This document shows positions 22,050 through 33,993 of a stretch of DNA of 64,000 bases, piece by piece. The notes beneath the pieces were generated by a model. The model searched no databases. It worked only from the letters and a program-made list of their open reading frames with translations, and was not told where the DNA came from. Both the position numbers and the translations under genes were made by a program. Position 1 is the first letter of the stretch, and the number at the start of each line of letters is the position of its first letter. Origin of the DNA: Semisulcospira habei (lineage: Eukaryota > Mollusca > Gastropoda > Semisulcospiridae); assembly GCA_036245525.1 (NCBI GenBank), contig BTPG01000007.1, positions 128,966,375 to 129,030,374 on the forward strand. The letters run 5' to 3'.

Positions 22050-22125
22050 ATGCACCGGGGATGGGGGGGGGGGGGTGGCGGTGGGGGTGGGGGGGGGGGG
22101 GGGTGGTTGGGAGGGTCGAATACTT
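22050..22125. repeat. G-rich low-complexity tract
   Basis: G runs interrupted by T and C. The unique-looking sequence before it (21757-22049) shows no gene. Confidence 0.8.
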
Positions 22126-22212
22126 TCCGAGTCTATTCCACACCAGATACTGTGACACCTGCAAATATTTCAAAGCACGATTACACTGCACGGAAATTTT
22201 TAACTTAATGTT

Positions 22213-22330
22213 ATACTCTGGTTTATCTTCAAAACACGAGAAAATCTTTCGCCTTTTACTAAAGATTTCCGTGGAGAGGAACAAATTAATGAGTATCTAA
22301 TCAATTTCTCTAGCCCTGCACGTACAGGGT
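22213..22330 (+). ncRNA. U5: U5 spliceosomal snRNA, copy 1
   Basis: The sequence follows the U5 layout: 5' ATACTCTGGTTT, the internal stem AAATCTTTC...AAAGATTTCC enclosing loop 1 GCCTTTTAC, then GTGGAGAGGAAC closing the main stem, an Sm-like site and a 3' stem-loop (CCCTG...CAGGG). U5 pairs with exon ends during both splicing steps. In this copy the main-stem base after GGTTT is A, which breaks a pair, and the Sm run is AATTTCTC with an interrupting C. It may be weakly functional or a pseudogene. Confidence 0.85.
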
Positions 22331-22709
22331 AATCAGCTACAATGTCATTTGGAACGTTTTCACTGCCAATGATTACAGTGCTGACTGTTTGATGGGAGTA
22401 TATAGTGGATCGAAAACTTGCAAAAATAAACTATTTATTTATTTTTTTTTTAAAGTTGAAGAGGTACAAAGCTGTCTAACGAACTCATCCAATGTCTTTC
22501 TTCAAACTAGCCGTTTCCAAAGTTTCAAGAAAATATGACAAAAATTACGGACTCTAATCTGGGTCAACCGACTTTCTATAAACGGTATTTTATGACTTCA
22601 ATGAGACATCCAGTTACAACATGCTCGGGGGCTCTCTTAGCCACCCTTTAAATGAAGTATTTCGACAAGTTTGAAGCTTGTACGTACAGCAGTGTTTAAG
22701 ATTCTCGTG

Positions 22710-22711
<2 letters not shown>

Positions 22712-22797
<86 letters not shown>
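22712..22797. repeat. (CA)n microsatellite
   Basis: Uninterrupted CA dinucleotides directly abutting the palindrome at 22796. Confidence 0.97.
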
Positions 22798-22798
<1 letters not shown>

Positions 22799-22948
22799 TT
22801 TTTTTCCAGGCACCTAGTTTGAGGGACGCGCGTGCGCGTCCCTCAAACTAGGTGCCTGGAAAAAAATGAACACGATTCAGCTGCAAGAGACATAGATCCT
22901 CATGAGCCCTCGCAGTTGCGGTGGCTCATGAACATCTATGCCTTTTGC
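22796..22948. repeat. Family G palindrome followed by hairpin B
   Basis: 22796-22866 is a near-perfect inverted repeat (CCAGGCACCTAGTTTGAGGG and GACGCGC around GT). After a short spacer comes hairpin B (22882-22948) with several right-arm changes. A related pair occurs at 28703-28820, where the family G part is reduced to one arm. The shared spacer (GAACACGATTCAGCTGCAA) shows the two palindromes belong to one composite element. Confidence 0.85.
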
Positions 22949-23419
22949 TGACACCTCTTTAAATCCATTTATCTGGGACGGCTGGGTCTTCTAAGGCGTT
23001 GAATTATAGAAAACGGCAGAAACACAATCTGCGTAAAATGTGTAAGGGAGTTAGTCAATATATATTTTCCCTATCTGACTTTGTATCCTTCAATTAACAC
23101 CCTGGTAGGCAATCTACATTTACCCCCTTGTGCATGCAGCCACCGGTCATGTTTAATCTGCATACACTAGAGAGTTAATGTGAGAAAATAAGTGTTCGCT
23201 GTGTAGTTTTAGTTCTATATGTATGATCACTTGGCCTCCCTTGAATTACGTTTTCAAACACCATAACTTTCTGAGTAAACATTTACTTCACAAATCGATT
23301 TGTTAAAGGGAATAGTTCATAACATCACCCAAAATATTAAAGTAACATACTACAACTAATTGTTCTAGAAAAGCTGCATTACAGATTAGGAGACACATGA
23401 ATCATTTTAGTTCAAGGGT

Positions 23420-25001
23420 GATACCAGAATACTTACTTACTTATGCCTGTCACCCCTACCCGGGTATAGGCCGTCGACGAGAGACCTCCAGCAACTCCTG
23501 TCCTGTGCTTCTCCTTCGATTCTACTCCAGGTGGTTCCCAGTCTCTTGATGTCTGCTTGGAGGTCTCGACGCCAGGAGTTTCTCGGCCTACCTCTTTTCC
23601 TCTTTCCCTGGGGGTTCCATGACAATGCCTGCCTAGTGATACTGGAAGCTGGCTTTCTCAGACTGTGACCAATACATCCCCATCTTCTTCGCCCAATTTC
23701 ATTCTCTGCTGTTATCTGCTCTGTTCTCTCCCAGAGTCTGACGTTGCTGATCTTCTCTGGCCAGTGGATTTTCAAAATTCTTCTAAGGCAACTGTTCATG
23801 AAGGTCTGTACTCTGTTGACTGTGGTTTTTGTCAATCTCCATGTCTCTGCTCCATATAGGAGAACTGCTTTTACATTGGAGTTGAAAATCCGGACTTTGG
23901 TGTGTTGTGACAGCTCTCTGGAACTCCACACTTTTTTCAACTGGAGAAAGGCTGCTCTGGCTTTACCGATTCGTGCTCTGACATCTGCATCAGTGCCGCC
24001 TTTTTTGTCTATGATGCTCCCGAGATAGGTGAAGGACTCCACCTCCTCCAACGGGGTGCCAGCAAGCAAGACTGGTTCTTCCCTGGTTGCGTTCAGCCTC
24101 ATTGTCTTTGTTTTCTGTTTGTGAATGGTGAGGCCCACTTGGGACGAGATGTCAGCAAGCCTCGTGGTCTTGTCCTGCATTTGTTGATGAGTGTGGGACA
24201 GTAATGCCAAGTCGTCTGCAAAATCGAGGTCGTCAAGCTGTGTCCACAGTGTCCACTGTATTCCACTTCGTCTGTGCTCTGTGGTCATCTTCATGACCCA
24301 GTGTATGGCCAGTAGGAAGAGGAACGGAGACAGCAGACACCCCTGCCTGACACCAGTTCTGACCTGGAGCTCTCTGGTGAACTGCCCTTCGTGGATCACG
24401 CGACATGTCATGCCATCATAGCTGCTCTTGATCAGGCGGACGAGCTTTGTGGGTACACCGTAGTGTCGTAGGAGTTTTCACAGAGTCTCTCGGTCCACGC
24501 TGTCAAATGCTTTCTCATAATCCACAAAGTTGACGTACAGCGGGGAGCTCCACTCCAGAGACTGTTCCACGATGATGCGGAGAGTGGCGATCTGGTCTGT
24601 ACATGATCGGTTCTTCCTGAATCCTGCTTGCTGGTCTCTCAGCTGGGGGTCAACGGAGCTCTTCATTCTCTCTAGGATGATCCTGTTGAAGACCTTTCCT
24701 GGTACGGACAGCAAGGTGATTCCTCTGTAGTTGGAACACTTGCTGAGGTCGCCTTTCTTGGGAAGCTTGATTAGGTACCCCTCCTTCCAGTCAGCTGGCA
24801 TCACCTCCTCTTCCCAGATCTTTCCAAACAGTGGGTACAGCATCTCCACTGTTGTCTCTAGGTCTGCTTTCAGAGACTCCGCTGGGATGCCATCTGGCCC
24901 TGCTGCTTTGCCATTCTTCAAAAATGCCACTGCTTTTCTGATCTCTTCCCGGCTGGGTCTGTCACAGCTGATGGGTAGGTCGGTCTCTGCCGGCTGGATG
25001 T

Positions 25002-25035
<34 letters not shown>

Positions 25036-26766
25036 GGGTGGGCTAGGTCTGTTCAGTAACTCTTCAAAATACTCGGCCCATCTGTCGAGTTGGTCTGCTC
25101 TGTCTGCAATAGGCTTGCCTTCTTTGTCTTTTACTGGTCTTTCTGTATGGCCATACTTACCCGACAATCTTCTGGTAATGTCGTAGAGCTGTTTCATGTT
25201 GCCGCTGCCTGCTGCCTTTTCTGCCTCTGCTGCTAGGCTGTCTGTGTAGGCCCTCTTATCTGCCCTGATACTCCTCTTCACCTCGCGGTTGGCTTCCGAG
25301 TATTCCCCCTGTGCCCTTACTTTGGCTGCTCTCGTGCGACTGTTGTTGACCGCTGCTTTCTTCTGCTTCCTCGCGTCTATCTTCTTCAAGGTCTGTGCCG
25401 ACAGCCAGTCCTTGTGGTGGTGTTTCCTGAACCCTACAGTGTCTTTGCAGGTTGAGTTCAGCGCCTCTCTAACTGCCTTCCACTGCTGCTCTGTGGTGAC
25501 CGCCTCCTCTTCATTTACTAGCTCCTGTAGCGCTTGAAACTGGTTGGACAGCACCAGTTTGAACCCTTCTCTAACTCCAGTTTCTCTCAGGAGGCCTACA
25601 TTATAGCGCTGTCTTCTTGTTGTCTCTGTGCGGCTTTTCTTTAGCTTGAGCTTCATTCTTAAGGTAAGCAGATGGTGGTCTGAGGCGACATCTGCTCCCC
25701 TCCTCACTCGAACATCTTGAAGGGATCTTCTAAATTTCTTGCTAATGCAGATATGGTCTATTTGGTTCTCTGTCGTATGGTCAGGTGAGACCCAAGTTGC
25801 TTTGTGTATTCTTCTGTGTGGGAAGATGCTGCCTCCAATGACAAGTCGGTTTAGAGCACAAAAGTCTACAAACCTCTCCCCGTTCTCACTCATCTCCGAG
25901 CCTAGTCCCTGTCTCCCCATCACCTCTTCGTATCCGGTGTTGTCCTCCCCTATTTTGGCATTAAAATCGCCCATGACGATGGTGATGTCTGGCTCCGCAC
26001 ATTTGTCCAAGGCACTCTGGAGTCGGTCGTAGAACTCTTGTTTCTCTTCCTCGTCACTGTCATTAGTGGGCGCATAACACTGGATGACGTTCAGCTTGAG
26101 CTTTTTCTTGGTTCTAAAGGCTGCTGTGATAATTCTTGGCCCAAGAGGTTCCCAGCCCATCAGCGCTCTCTGTGCCACTGGTGACAGCATGAATGCTACA
26201 CCTTCTGTATGGGGGGCATTCTCCTCTTCATGACCTGAATACAGAATCATCTCCCCACTTAACAGCCTTTTCTGGCCAGACTGCGTCCATCTGGCTTCAG
26301 TGATACCTAGCAGGGAAAGGTTGTACTTTTGCATTTCCTCTGCTATCTGGGCGGCCTTGCCGCTCTGGTACATGGTCTTGACGTTCCATGTGCCCATGGT
26401 TGTGTCCCTGGATAGAGAGAGGCGGCTCGGTCCTGTGGCTTCCGAAGACTTCCGGCTTTCACCACAGGACGTCATAAGTCTTCTAGTAGAAGAACCTTCC
26501 TCCTCCAGGAAAGGAATTACTGTTAGTCTTTTCGTCGGCGTTTTTGTAGCTATTTCCTTTTTTTGCAGGGTGGGGAAGCTACCCCCACGCCCAACCCCCT
26601 TACTAGGAGGACCAGGGGTTTTCTGTCGGGGTCACCTTCCCTTAGACCATGTTGGTTCACGGCACCTTATTTCATTCGGTGCACCCCTCTCACGAGGGAC
26701 CCCCTATCCACCACCCAGGGGACGCGCCTCAACTCCATATGGTCCCAGCGCGAGGGATACCAGAAT
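23420..26766 (-). mobile_element. Full-length RTE-type LINE with 11-bp target duplication
   Basis: The target duplication GATACCAGAAT flanks the element at 23420-23430 and 26756-26766, so the element itself is 23431-26755. The 3' end, on the left, carries a (TAAG)n tail, and the 5' end begins with CCCTCGCGCTGGGACC. The insertion lies inside one arm of a hairpin A element whose remaining parts are at 23411-23430 and 26757-26804. A nearly identical partial copy is at 1-1859, a 3' fragment at 31011-31135, and a deletion derivative at 52516-52802. Confidence 0.95.
23437..26475 (-). CDS. LINE endonuclease/reverse transcriptase ORF with one premature stop
   Basis: The frame starts at ATG 26475 and ends at 23437, about 1012 codons, with a single in-frame TGA at 24480-24478 where Trp is expected after DRETL. 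Residues about 27-270 form an APE-type endonuclease: TWNVKTM, ITEARW (catalytic Glu), GDFNA at about 169-173 and SDH at about 265-267. A proline run near residue 490 comes from a 31-base G tract (25003-25033). The reverse transcriptase follows: LPKKGD...NYRGITLLS, QAGFRKNRSC, VDYEKAFDS, then after the stop GVRQGCLLSP and the active-site FADD. The C-terminus contains YLGSIID and ends GLYPGRGDRHK. The product would nick target DNA and copy its own RNA at the nick. The single stop makes this copy non-autonomous unless read through. Confidence 0.93.
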
Positions 26767-26848
26767 AGCGCCAAGCTATTTTAGCACCACCCTTGAACTG
26801 CCATATTCAAATTTATTTCAAACAATGTATCGGGATGAAAAGGGGTTA
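26767..26848. mobile_element. Right part of the hairpin A MITE interrupted by the LINE
   Basis: The sequence resumes with AGCGCCAAGCTATTTTAGCA and CCACCCTTGAACTG and ends in GGATGAAAAGGGGTTAA (TTAA 26845-26848). The same right end occurs at 34763-34766. The left part lies at about 23370-23430. Confidence 0.8.
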
Positions 26849-27237
26849 AAAGACCCGGATGACATGCGAGTTTCAGCATTCTTTTGCCGATTTTGTCGAA
26901 GGCTGACTGTATTTGCCTCGCATGCGAACTGTGCGGCACATCAGTCCTGTGTTCAGCATTGATTAGTTCCGGTTTTAACGTCCACAGCACCGGAGTGATA
27001 ATGGACGATCATAACGGGCGAATTCTTGGGAGACATAGCAGCTACTGCTTATGGATATCGACCTGAAAACTGACCAATTCAGGTTCACTACAACTGTGCC
27101 ACTTGATTTACAAAGACCTTGCAATGGAAATACAATAGAAGAAGCCCATCTTTTTGTTTGGACCTTACTATTAATTTCACTATCGATGTATACTGTATCT
27201 GCTTTTGTATCCCTCAATTAGCACCTTTTGCCTACCT

Positions 27238-27451
27238 TTAACTCATTCTACCCCAGACACACCACAGCAAGATATGGATCGACCATGATAGTTCAAGGGT
27301 GATGCCAGAATAGCTTGGCGCCTATGGGCGCCAAGCTATTCTGGCATCACCCTTGAACTATCATGGTCGATCTGTGTCCTGCACTGGAAAGCAGTCTTCT
27401 GAGGACAACGGCAACACTTGGGGATTTCGGTGTTGGGGTAGAATCAGTTAA
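27238..27451. mobile_element. piggyBac-like MITE, 214 bp, perfect hairpin A
   Basis: TTAA borders at 27238-27241 and 27448-27451 with ends TTAACTCATTCTACCCCA and GTTGGGGTAGAATCAGTTAA. The central arms (27277-27322 and 27327-27372) are 46 bp each and match without error around TATG. The sequence is close to the 17867 copy, including the GGTGATGCC variant. Confidence 0.95.
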
Positions 27452-27938
27452 TCGCCTTGTACCTAATTGCACAAAGGGGTTAATGAACAACACTGAGAAG
27501 TGCATCTGTGGTTTCTACTTTTGGATTTATATGCCTTGGGTTAGGTTTTTAAAAGCCGTACATTTATGAATCCACAGTTACTTAACAATCGGTTTACTAC
27601 AGGAAATAGTTCATATGATCATAGACGGCCGCACACAGGGTTTAATGTAAGCAACAGTAGTCAATGTTGGATGTGTTGCGGGTTTACCTCCCTTGGAGTA
27701 TTTTTTTTAAAAGCCATAAATTTATGAGTCAACATTTCTTTAACAATCGAGGCACTATAGGAAATAGTTAATAACATCGCCAAAAATATTAGAATAACAT
27801 AATACAACAGCTGTTGTATAGGCTACAACAAACCAGAGAGATCAATATGTGCATTCAGTCACAGTGATATGTTTCGACACCTGTAGATAATATGAAATAC
27901 AGTCAGTTGCAGTGGGTGTAATTTCAGACCAGTATTTG

Positions 27939-28054
27939 TACTCTGGTTTCTCTTTAAACACGAGAAAAACTTTCGCCTTTTACTAAAGATTTCCGTGGAG
28001 AGGAACAAATTGATGAGTATCTAACCAATTTTTCTAGCCCTGCTCGTTCAGGGT
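27939..28054 (+). ncRNA. U5: U5 spliceosomal snRNA, copy 2
   Basis: All landmarks are present: GTACTCTGGTTTCTCTT, loop 1 GCCTTTTAC, the GTGGAGAGGAAC closing strand, an intact Sm site (AATTTTTCT) and a 3' stem CCCTG/CAGGG. One change in the internal stem (AACTTTC instead of AATCTTTC) weakens a pair. Upstream, GACACCTGTAGATAATATG at about -70 to -50 is shared with copies 3-5 and may be the promoter element. Probably intact or only slightly decayed. Confidence 0.88.
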
Positions 28055-28171
28055 AATCAACTAAACTGTCGTTTGGAACGCTTTCACTGCAAATGGTCTC
28101 TGTGTTTGTGAATACTTCGATACCTCCAACACCAAAGCGCCCCGGCCGTCCAAACAACACCCATGCCATAT

Positions 28172-28279
28172 TGGGTCTGCAAGAGGCATAGGATCCTCAT
28201 AAGCCCTCGCCCCTTCGAGAGGCACTGATCCTGTTGAGCCCCCGCATATGCGGGGTTTCATGAGGATCAATGCCGCTTG
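28172..28279. repeat. Duplicated hairpin B, first copy half
   Basis: A left half (CTGCAAGAGGCATAGGATCC, 28178-28210) is followed by a fuller but imperfect palindrome (28217-28279) with CCCCGCATATGCGGGG at its centre. This suggests local duplication of one arm. Confidence 0.75.
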
Positions 28280-28702
28280 ATGTTTGATGCCTTAAAAAAA
28301 AAATTATCAGCAGTGAACTGGTTAATAGCGCGTTTACAGGTCCTTGATGGCCATGTGAATTGCAGTATTCTTTATTGGCTTGAAAAACGAACAACAGACT
28401 TTTCATGCCGAAGAGGAAGACGGTGGCCATAGTTTCATATTCGATTGCAGCTGTTAGAATCCATTCATAAATCTCGTGGAAGCGCATGTCCAGACACAAT
28501 GTTCTTTTATGCTGCATGTCTCAAACCCTTACTGTATGTTGTAAGACAGTATTGAGTAATTAACACCCTATGGCTCCCTCCAACTAGCCTTGCAAGATGT
28601 GTATCCTCGTGAGCTCCAGCGATCTGCTAGGGTGCATCAGTATCTGTGTGTCTTACAGTTGAGGGTTTTGCCAAGTAGTGGTGTGTGTCTGTGTGCAGGC
28701 AA

Positions 28703-28820
28703 AAAGTCCCTCACCCTTGGTGTCTGGAAAAAAAAATAAACACGATTCGGCTGCAAAAGACATAGATCCTCATAAGCCTCCGCAGTTGCGGGGGCTCGGG
28801 AGCATCTATGCCTTTTGCTG
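28703..28820. repeat. Family G remnant plus hairpin B
   Basis: AGTCCCTCACCCTTGGTGTC and the TGGAAAAAA segment correspond to one arm of the palindrome at 22796. It is followed by the same spacer and a hairpin B (28754-28820) with scattered changes. It is a partially collapsed relative of 22796-22948. Confidence 0.75.
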
Positions 28821-29329
28821 ACACCACTTTAAATCCATGTATCTGGGACGGCTGGATCTTTTTAGGCGTTGAATTAAGGAAGATAGCAGAAACACAATCT
28901 GCGTCAAATGTGTAAGGGAGTTAGTCAAAATATTTTTCCCTATCTGACTTTCTATACGTCAATTAAAAACAACTCATAGGCAATCTAGATTTAACTCCCT
29001 TGTGCATGCAGACACTGGTTATGTTTCATCTGTATACACTAGGTAGGGGGCTAAGTTGAGAAAATAAATGTTCGCTGCGCAGTTTTAGTTTTAAATGTAT
29101 GAAATTACCTTTTCAAAAAGCATGACTTTTTAAAGTAAATGTTTACTTCACAAATCAATTTGTTAAGGGGAATAGTTCACAACATCACCAAAAATATTAG
29201 AGTAAGATACTACACAAGCTATTCCAGACCAGATGAAAACAACGTTTGGTTTCAATCGCTTGATATGTTTGGACACCTGTAAATAATTTGAAGAACAGTT
29301 GCAGTGGGTTGAATTTTTAACTTATCAGT

Positions 29330-29434
29330 GTACTCTGGTTTCTCTTCAAATCACGAGAAAATCTTTCGCCTTTTACTAAAGATTTCCGTGGAGAGAAACA
29401 ACGTAATGAGTATGTAACAATTTATCTAACCCTG
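29330..29434 (+). ncRNA. U5: U5 spliceosomal snRNA, copy 3 (probable pseudogene)
   Basis: The 5' half is well conserved (GTACTCTGGTTTCTCTTC, loop 1 GCCTTTTAC, AAAGATTTCC). The closing strand is GAGAGAAAC, still pairable. The Sm site is damaged (AATTTATCTAA) and the 3' stem-loop is lost after CCCTGC. Upstream TTTGGACACCTGTAAATAAT at about -57 is conserved. The defects suggest a dead copy. Confidence 0.8.
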
Positions 29435-29449
29435 CATTAGTGCTGCCTT

Positions 29450-29451
29450 TA

Positions 29452-29484
<33 letters not shown>

Positions 29485-29567
29485 CTTATAACAGCTATAT
29501 TGCAGATTAGGAGACACATTAATCATTTTAGTCCAAGGGTGATGCCGAAATAGCTTGGCGCCTTTGG
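29450..29567. repeat. A tract and half of hairpin A
   Basis: A 30-base A run (about 29453-29482) precedes GTCCAAGGGTGATGCC...TTGGCGCC, a single hairpin A arm with no right partner. Confidence 0.75.
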
Positions 29568-29891
29568 GGTGGAAATACTATAGAAGAAGCCCATCGTTTT
29601 GTCTGGACCCTACAATTTATTTTCACTATTGATGTATACTGTATATCTGCTTTTGTATCCCTCAATTAACACCTTTTACCGGCAGTCTACACTTATCTAA
29701 TTGTACCTAATTGCACAAAGGGGTTATTGAAAAACAACGAGTAGTGCATCTGTGGTTTCTACTTTTGGATTTATATCCCGTGAGTTAGGTTTTTAAAAGC
29801 CATACATTTATGAGTCAACATATACTTAACAATCAATTTACTACAGGAAAAAGTTCATATGATCGTAGACCGCACACAGGGTTTAATCATA

Positions 29892-29950
29892 GGGGCTCGA
29901 TGACAGTAGCTTTGACTAATGCAAATCCAATGCAAATCCATTGCGCCACC
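29892..29950 (-). other. tRNA-like (SINE head) sequence at left end of inverted repeat
   Basis: On the minus strand this reads TGGCGCAATGG (A-box-like) and then ATCGAGCCCC (B-box-like). It mirrors the better-preserved copy at 33994-34039. Transcription would point outward from the repeat. Confidence 0.45.
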
Positions 29951-30999
29951 GCGTGCGCGCCAGCGCCTATACTACGCTCAAGACAAAATACAAGGGAGGA
30001 CTGAAACGAACACGCCCGCGAATCGACGAAGCACTGTGATTCCAGAGCAGTTTTCAACCCTCAAAGCAACCATCCGCCTAAAACCTCGAACTGAACAGAC
30101 TCGGTAGATAGTTTGCCACAAATCTATACCAGCCTTGTCCTCCGATCAAAACTGATAGTTTAGTATCAAGACTTTTTGAACAGTCAAACACCATTCATAG
30201 CACACGCGGTGAGTTGTCGGTTTTAGATGCGGCCGGAAATACGCGGCAAGCTCATTTTTCATTGGTTCGTGTAAATTAGCATATCGAATGAAATTAAACC
30301 AAGAGTGCGTCTTACTGTCGACATGAACTTCTGACCCGGGCTCCACGCAGCAGTCGCTTTAGTAGTCCAAGAGCTAGCCCGATCTACCTCCGCCCCCCCC
30401 CCCCCACCCCCGCCCCAGTACTCAATAATATGGGTTTCAAAGTGTACCTTATTATGTCCTGAGATGTTTAAGCGATGTTCCCCTAAAATCCTTTGGAACA
30501 CATCAGAGATATAGCCGATGACGCAAGGATACCCCCATTCACGCTCTTCCCGAACGCTAAAATGAGCTTGAGAAACATTTTCCTCTAAATCTGAATTCAT
30601 TCCAGAAGCCCAAATCAGGCATTATTATGTTAAGGCACACCTTTTTCGTCCTCTGCAAAAAAACTGAATAAAAATATATTGAATCTGTGGCTCACAGAGA
30701 AGGTATTTGTGCACCCAGTAAATGGCCATTTCAGCAAAATCGCAACAACAACAAACAAAAAAAAAGACAAAAATAATGTGTCAGATGCCTTCAGACATTT
30801 TCTATAGCACTGGCAGTTCATTTTCAGGCTTACATCATTAAAACAGGATGTCACAATTATTATAAACTTGACAAGGTGAGGCTATGATTACTATGAGTGC
30901 CACATTGATTGATTTTGTATCCCTACCCCAAGTTGTAAAAATACACAAAATTAATTAGAAAAAAATACTAAAGTTATTCCATTTCATTTTGACCTCTCT

Positions 31000-31146
31000 T
31001 TACCTACTAACAGATGCCAAGAAGATGGGCCACACCTGGGGACAGCTGGAGAGACTCGCCCAGGACAGAGACGGCTGGAGGGACCTTGTCGGCGGCCTAT
31101 GCCCCAGGGGGGGTGATGGGGCGTAAGTAAGTAAGTTACCTACTAA
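31000..31146 (+). mobile_element. 5'-truncated RTE LINE fragment with target duplication
   Basis: The 125-bp insert 31011-31135 encodes the extreme C-terminus of the RTE-type LINE (AQDRDGWRDLVGGLCPRGGD) and ends in GTAAGTAAGTAAG. TTACCTACTAA flanks it at 31000-31010 and 31136-31146. It occurs in the left arm only, so it arrived after the inverted repeat formed. Confidence 0.9.
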
Positions 31147-31689
31147 GTTTCAATAATTTGAGCATAAAGTGCAAGAAAATGAGGAAAGTAGCATCTTTTA
31201 TTATATGTTTGTGGTGAATGATAGCTGTTTTCAATTTAAAATTGCCAAATTGGGAAACGTACGTTGTATCCGATGCCCTCAGAAATTTTGTATAGAACTG
31301 ATAGTCTTTTTTAGGTTTTAATGGTTAGGATAGAGTACCACAGTTACTCCCAACCTAATTTTATGATGCTGTGATTCATTTAGGGGCCACAGTGGCTGAA
31401 TCTGCTGCCCTACCCCCATTTTACCAGTAAGCAAAGGAACACAAAATGATCATAAACATTGATATGTCATACTCCTCTGTTTAAATATTTTTGTTGCCAG
31501 TTTTCTTAACAAAGTATGCACACTCGGCAATTGAGCATAACATTTGTGATCATTTCATTAATTTTAATGTGACCCATCAATTTAATTGTAATTCTTTTTT
31601 TGTTAAAGCATAAAAAGAGGAAAACGTCTGTAAACAGGGGCTGCCGTTGAAGAACTTCCTCTTTAATAAAACAGCAAGATTGTAGTAAA

Positions 31690-32040
31690 CGGCACATTCA
31701 GCAGTCTTGTCAAACTCAGGGAAGGTGTACCTCAGGGAGGTGATGTGTCTGATGCTGTTCTGGGTCTACATTAATGACATCAGTACAGTACAGCAGTACC
31801 ACGGTTCGTCTCGAACATCCTCCTTACAGATGACTTTGCAGTGTAGAGCGCAGCAGAACTTACCGAAACAGCATCCTGCAGAATCCAGGATGCTGCCAAT
31901 AGTCAGCAGCTGGACTGAAAGATGGCCACTCAAACTGAGCTAGACCATCTCTTTCAATCAGATGGAAGAGGTCACCTTGAAAACTGGAGACCTTCCAGTA
32001 CCAAAGACAGACAGGCCAACTTTACTGGCAACAAATAAAT
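31690..32040 (+). pseudogene. Degenerate LINE reverse transcriptase fragment
   Basis: GTLxSLVKLREGVPQGG followed, after a frameshift, by LFWVYINDIS matches the reverse transcriptase segment of jockey-like or related LINEs. Later frames contain further frameshifts and stops. A second, inverted fragment reads GSLVKLREDVSQGGVLSP on the minus strand at about 32560-32680. Confidence 0.65.
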
Positions 32041-33428
32041 TACTGGATTCAGGTGGCGGCCTCACATCAAAGCCATGGAAGCTAGAGTTGCGGGAAAAAG
32101 TCTCTGATGAAGAAACTGGTGGGGACCACATTCGCGCAAATTACAGCAAAAACCTTGCGTAAGCAAACACCAGTTCGGTCAGATCGGTAGATACTTCGAC
32201 AATATGAAACACTCCCTGCAAAACCAAAAATGCCAGGCTTGACAAGATGCAGAACATGGGTCATTCTCATGATGCAGTGACTTTCTTAGAGCTATATGGA
32301 GTATTTCTTAACATTGTTTTCCCTGTTAGGAACCATGAAACTTTATTACGCATATTCATATTTACACCTTTCTAGACGAATATAAATGAGAAGAAAAGAC
32401 CATACTAGACCCGCCTTACGCTAGGTAAAATATCTCCTAAAAGACCAGCTAGTTTCATTCATTCAGTCCATCATATTTGCCTTTTTATCTCCAATAAACA
32501 AACAGCACACACATTGATTGGTCACATTTTGATCAGAATATAGTCCAACGTTCCACATATTTTATGGACATTAAAGGGATCGGAGACAGGACACCTCCCT
32601 GAGACACATCTTCCCTGAGTTTGACAAGACTGCCGAGTGTGCCGTCGACTTCAATCATGCAATTCTGTTGAAGAGGAAGTCTTTCAGCCATCAGTACATC
32701 ATGCCTCCAAATCCAGACAGTAGAAGCTTTAGCAGCAGCCCCTGTTTACAGACTCCCCCCCCCCCCTCCCCCCCCCCCTTTATGTTCTTAATCCAAAATA
32801 GTTACAATTAAATTGATGGGTCACATTGACATTAATGAAATGATCACAGATTTTTATACTCAATATGCATATTTTGTTAAGAAAACTGGAAACAAAAATA
32901 TTTAAACAGAGGAGGATGACGTAAGCATTTTTGGGGGATCATTTTGCGTTCCTATGCGTACTGGTAAAATGGGGGTAGGGCAGCAGATTCAGCCACTGTG
33001 GACCTGAATGCATGACAGCATTATAAAATCAGGTTGAGAGAAACTGTGGTACTCTATCCTTACCAATAAAACTTTAAAAAAAAGACCTATCAGTTGTATA
33101 CAAAATTTCTGAGGGCATCAAAAACATTATTTTATTATTTGTTTTCGATTTCGCGAAGATGACCACTTACTGGGTGCACAAATACCATCACTGTGAGCCA
33201 CAGATTCAATATTTTTTCATTCTGTTTTTGCTGACGCAAAAGGTATGCCTTAACATAATAATGCCTGATTTGGGCTCCTGTAATAAATTCTGATTTATTT
33301 AGAGGAAAATGTTTTTGAAGCTCACTTTGGGATCCGCGAAGTGTGAATAGGGGTACCTTTGCGCCATCGGCTATATCTCTGGTGTGTTCCTAAGGATTTT
33401 AGGGAAAACATGGCTTAAACATCTCAGG

Positions 33429-33588
33429 ACATTCTAAGGTAGTTAGTTAGTTAGTTATTTGGGTTTAACGCTGAGCAAGCAACTAAGGCCATCTCACGGC
33501 GGGAAGGCTAAAAATCTGGTCAGCCAGACTAAAAGAAAGGTCTTAAAACATGATGTAAATATACCTTAAAAATGTACATTCTAAGGTA
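33429..33588 (-). mobile_element. SINE-like insertion with 13-bp target duplication
   Basis: ACATTCTAAGGTA flanks a 134-bp insert (33442-33575) at 33429-33441 and 33576-33588. On the minus strand the insert ends CGCCGTGAGATGGCC...CAGCGTTAAACCCAAA and an (AACT)n tail. The mirror position in the left arm of the inverted repeat (about 30445) lacks it. The same 3' end occurs at 60090-60227 and, truncated, at 19418-19484. Confidence 0.85.
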
Positions 33589-33993
33589 CACTTTGAAACC
33601 CATCTTATTGAGTATTGAGGGAAGTGGGGCGGGGGGGGGGGGGGGGGTGCACGGTAGCTAAGACTGGCTTATGGAGTATAGGTACGTATTTCCCCCCAGC
33701 CCAAAAAGGTCTAATTTAATGGAGTCTGGTTTAAACACTGCTCAGTTGTCCATATCTTTTCGAGTAATTCTCTTCGACTTTAGAGTAAACACACAGAAAA
33801 CAATGGATGCACTGCAGTGCATAGAGGCCTCTTTCACGGCTCTCTACTAAAGGGTTTAACGTTCAACTCTAGATGTTGCGAAAGAGGTCCGTGCATGCTG
33901 GGATACTTCCGGCCACATCTAAAATTTCGCGGGCGTGTTCGTTTCCTCCCTTATTTTGTCTTGATCTTAGTATAGGCGCTGGCGCGCACGCGG

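Noticed and set aside
24731..26962. Plus-strand frames of 97-220 codons over the LINE
   Set aside because: They are antisense to the endonuclease/reverse transcriptase gene and recur antisense to the second copy at 1-1859; composition is not protein-like.
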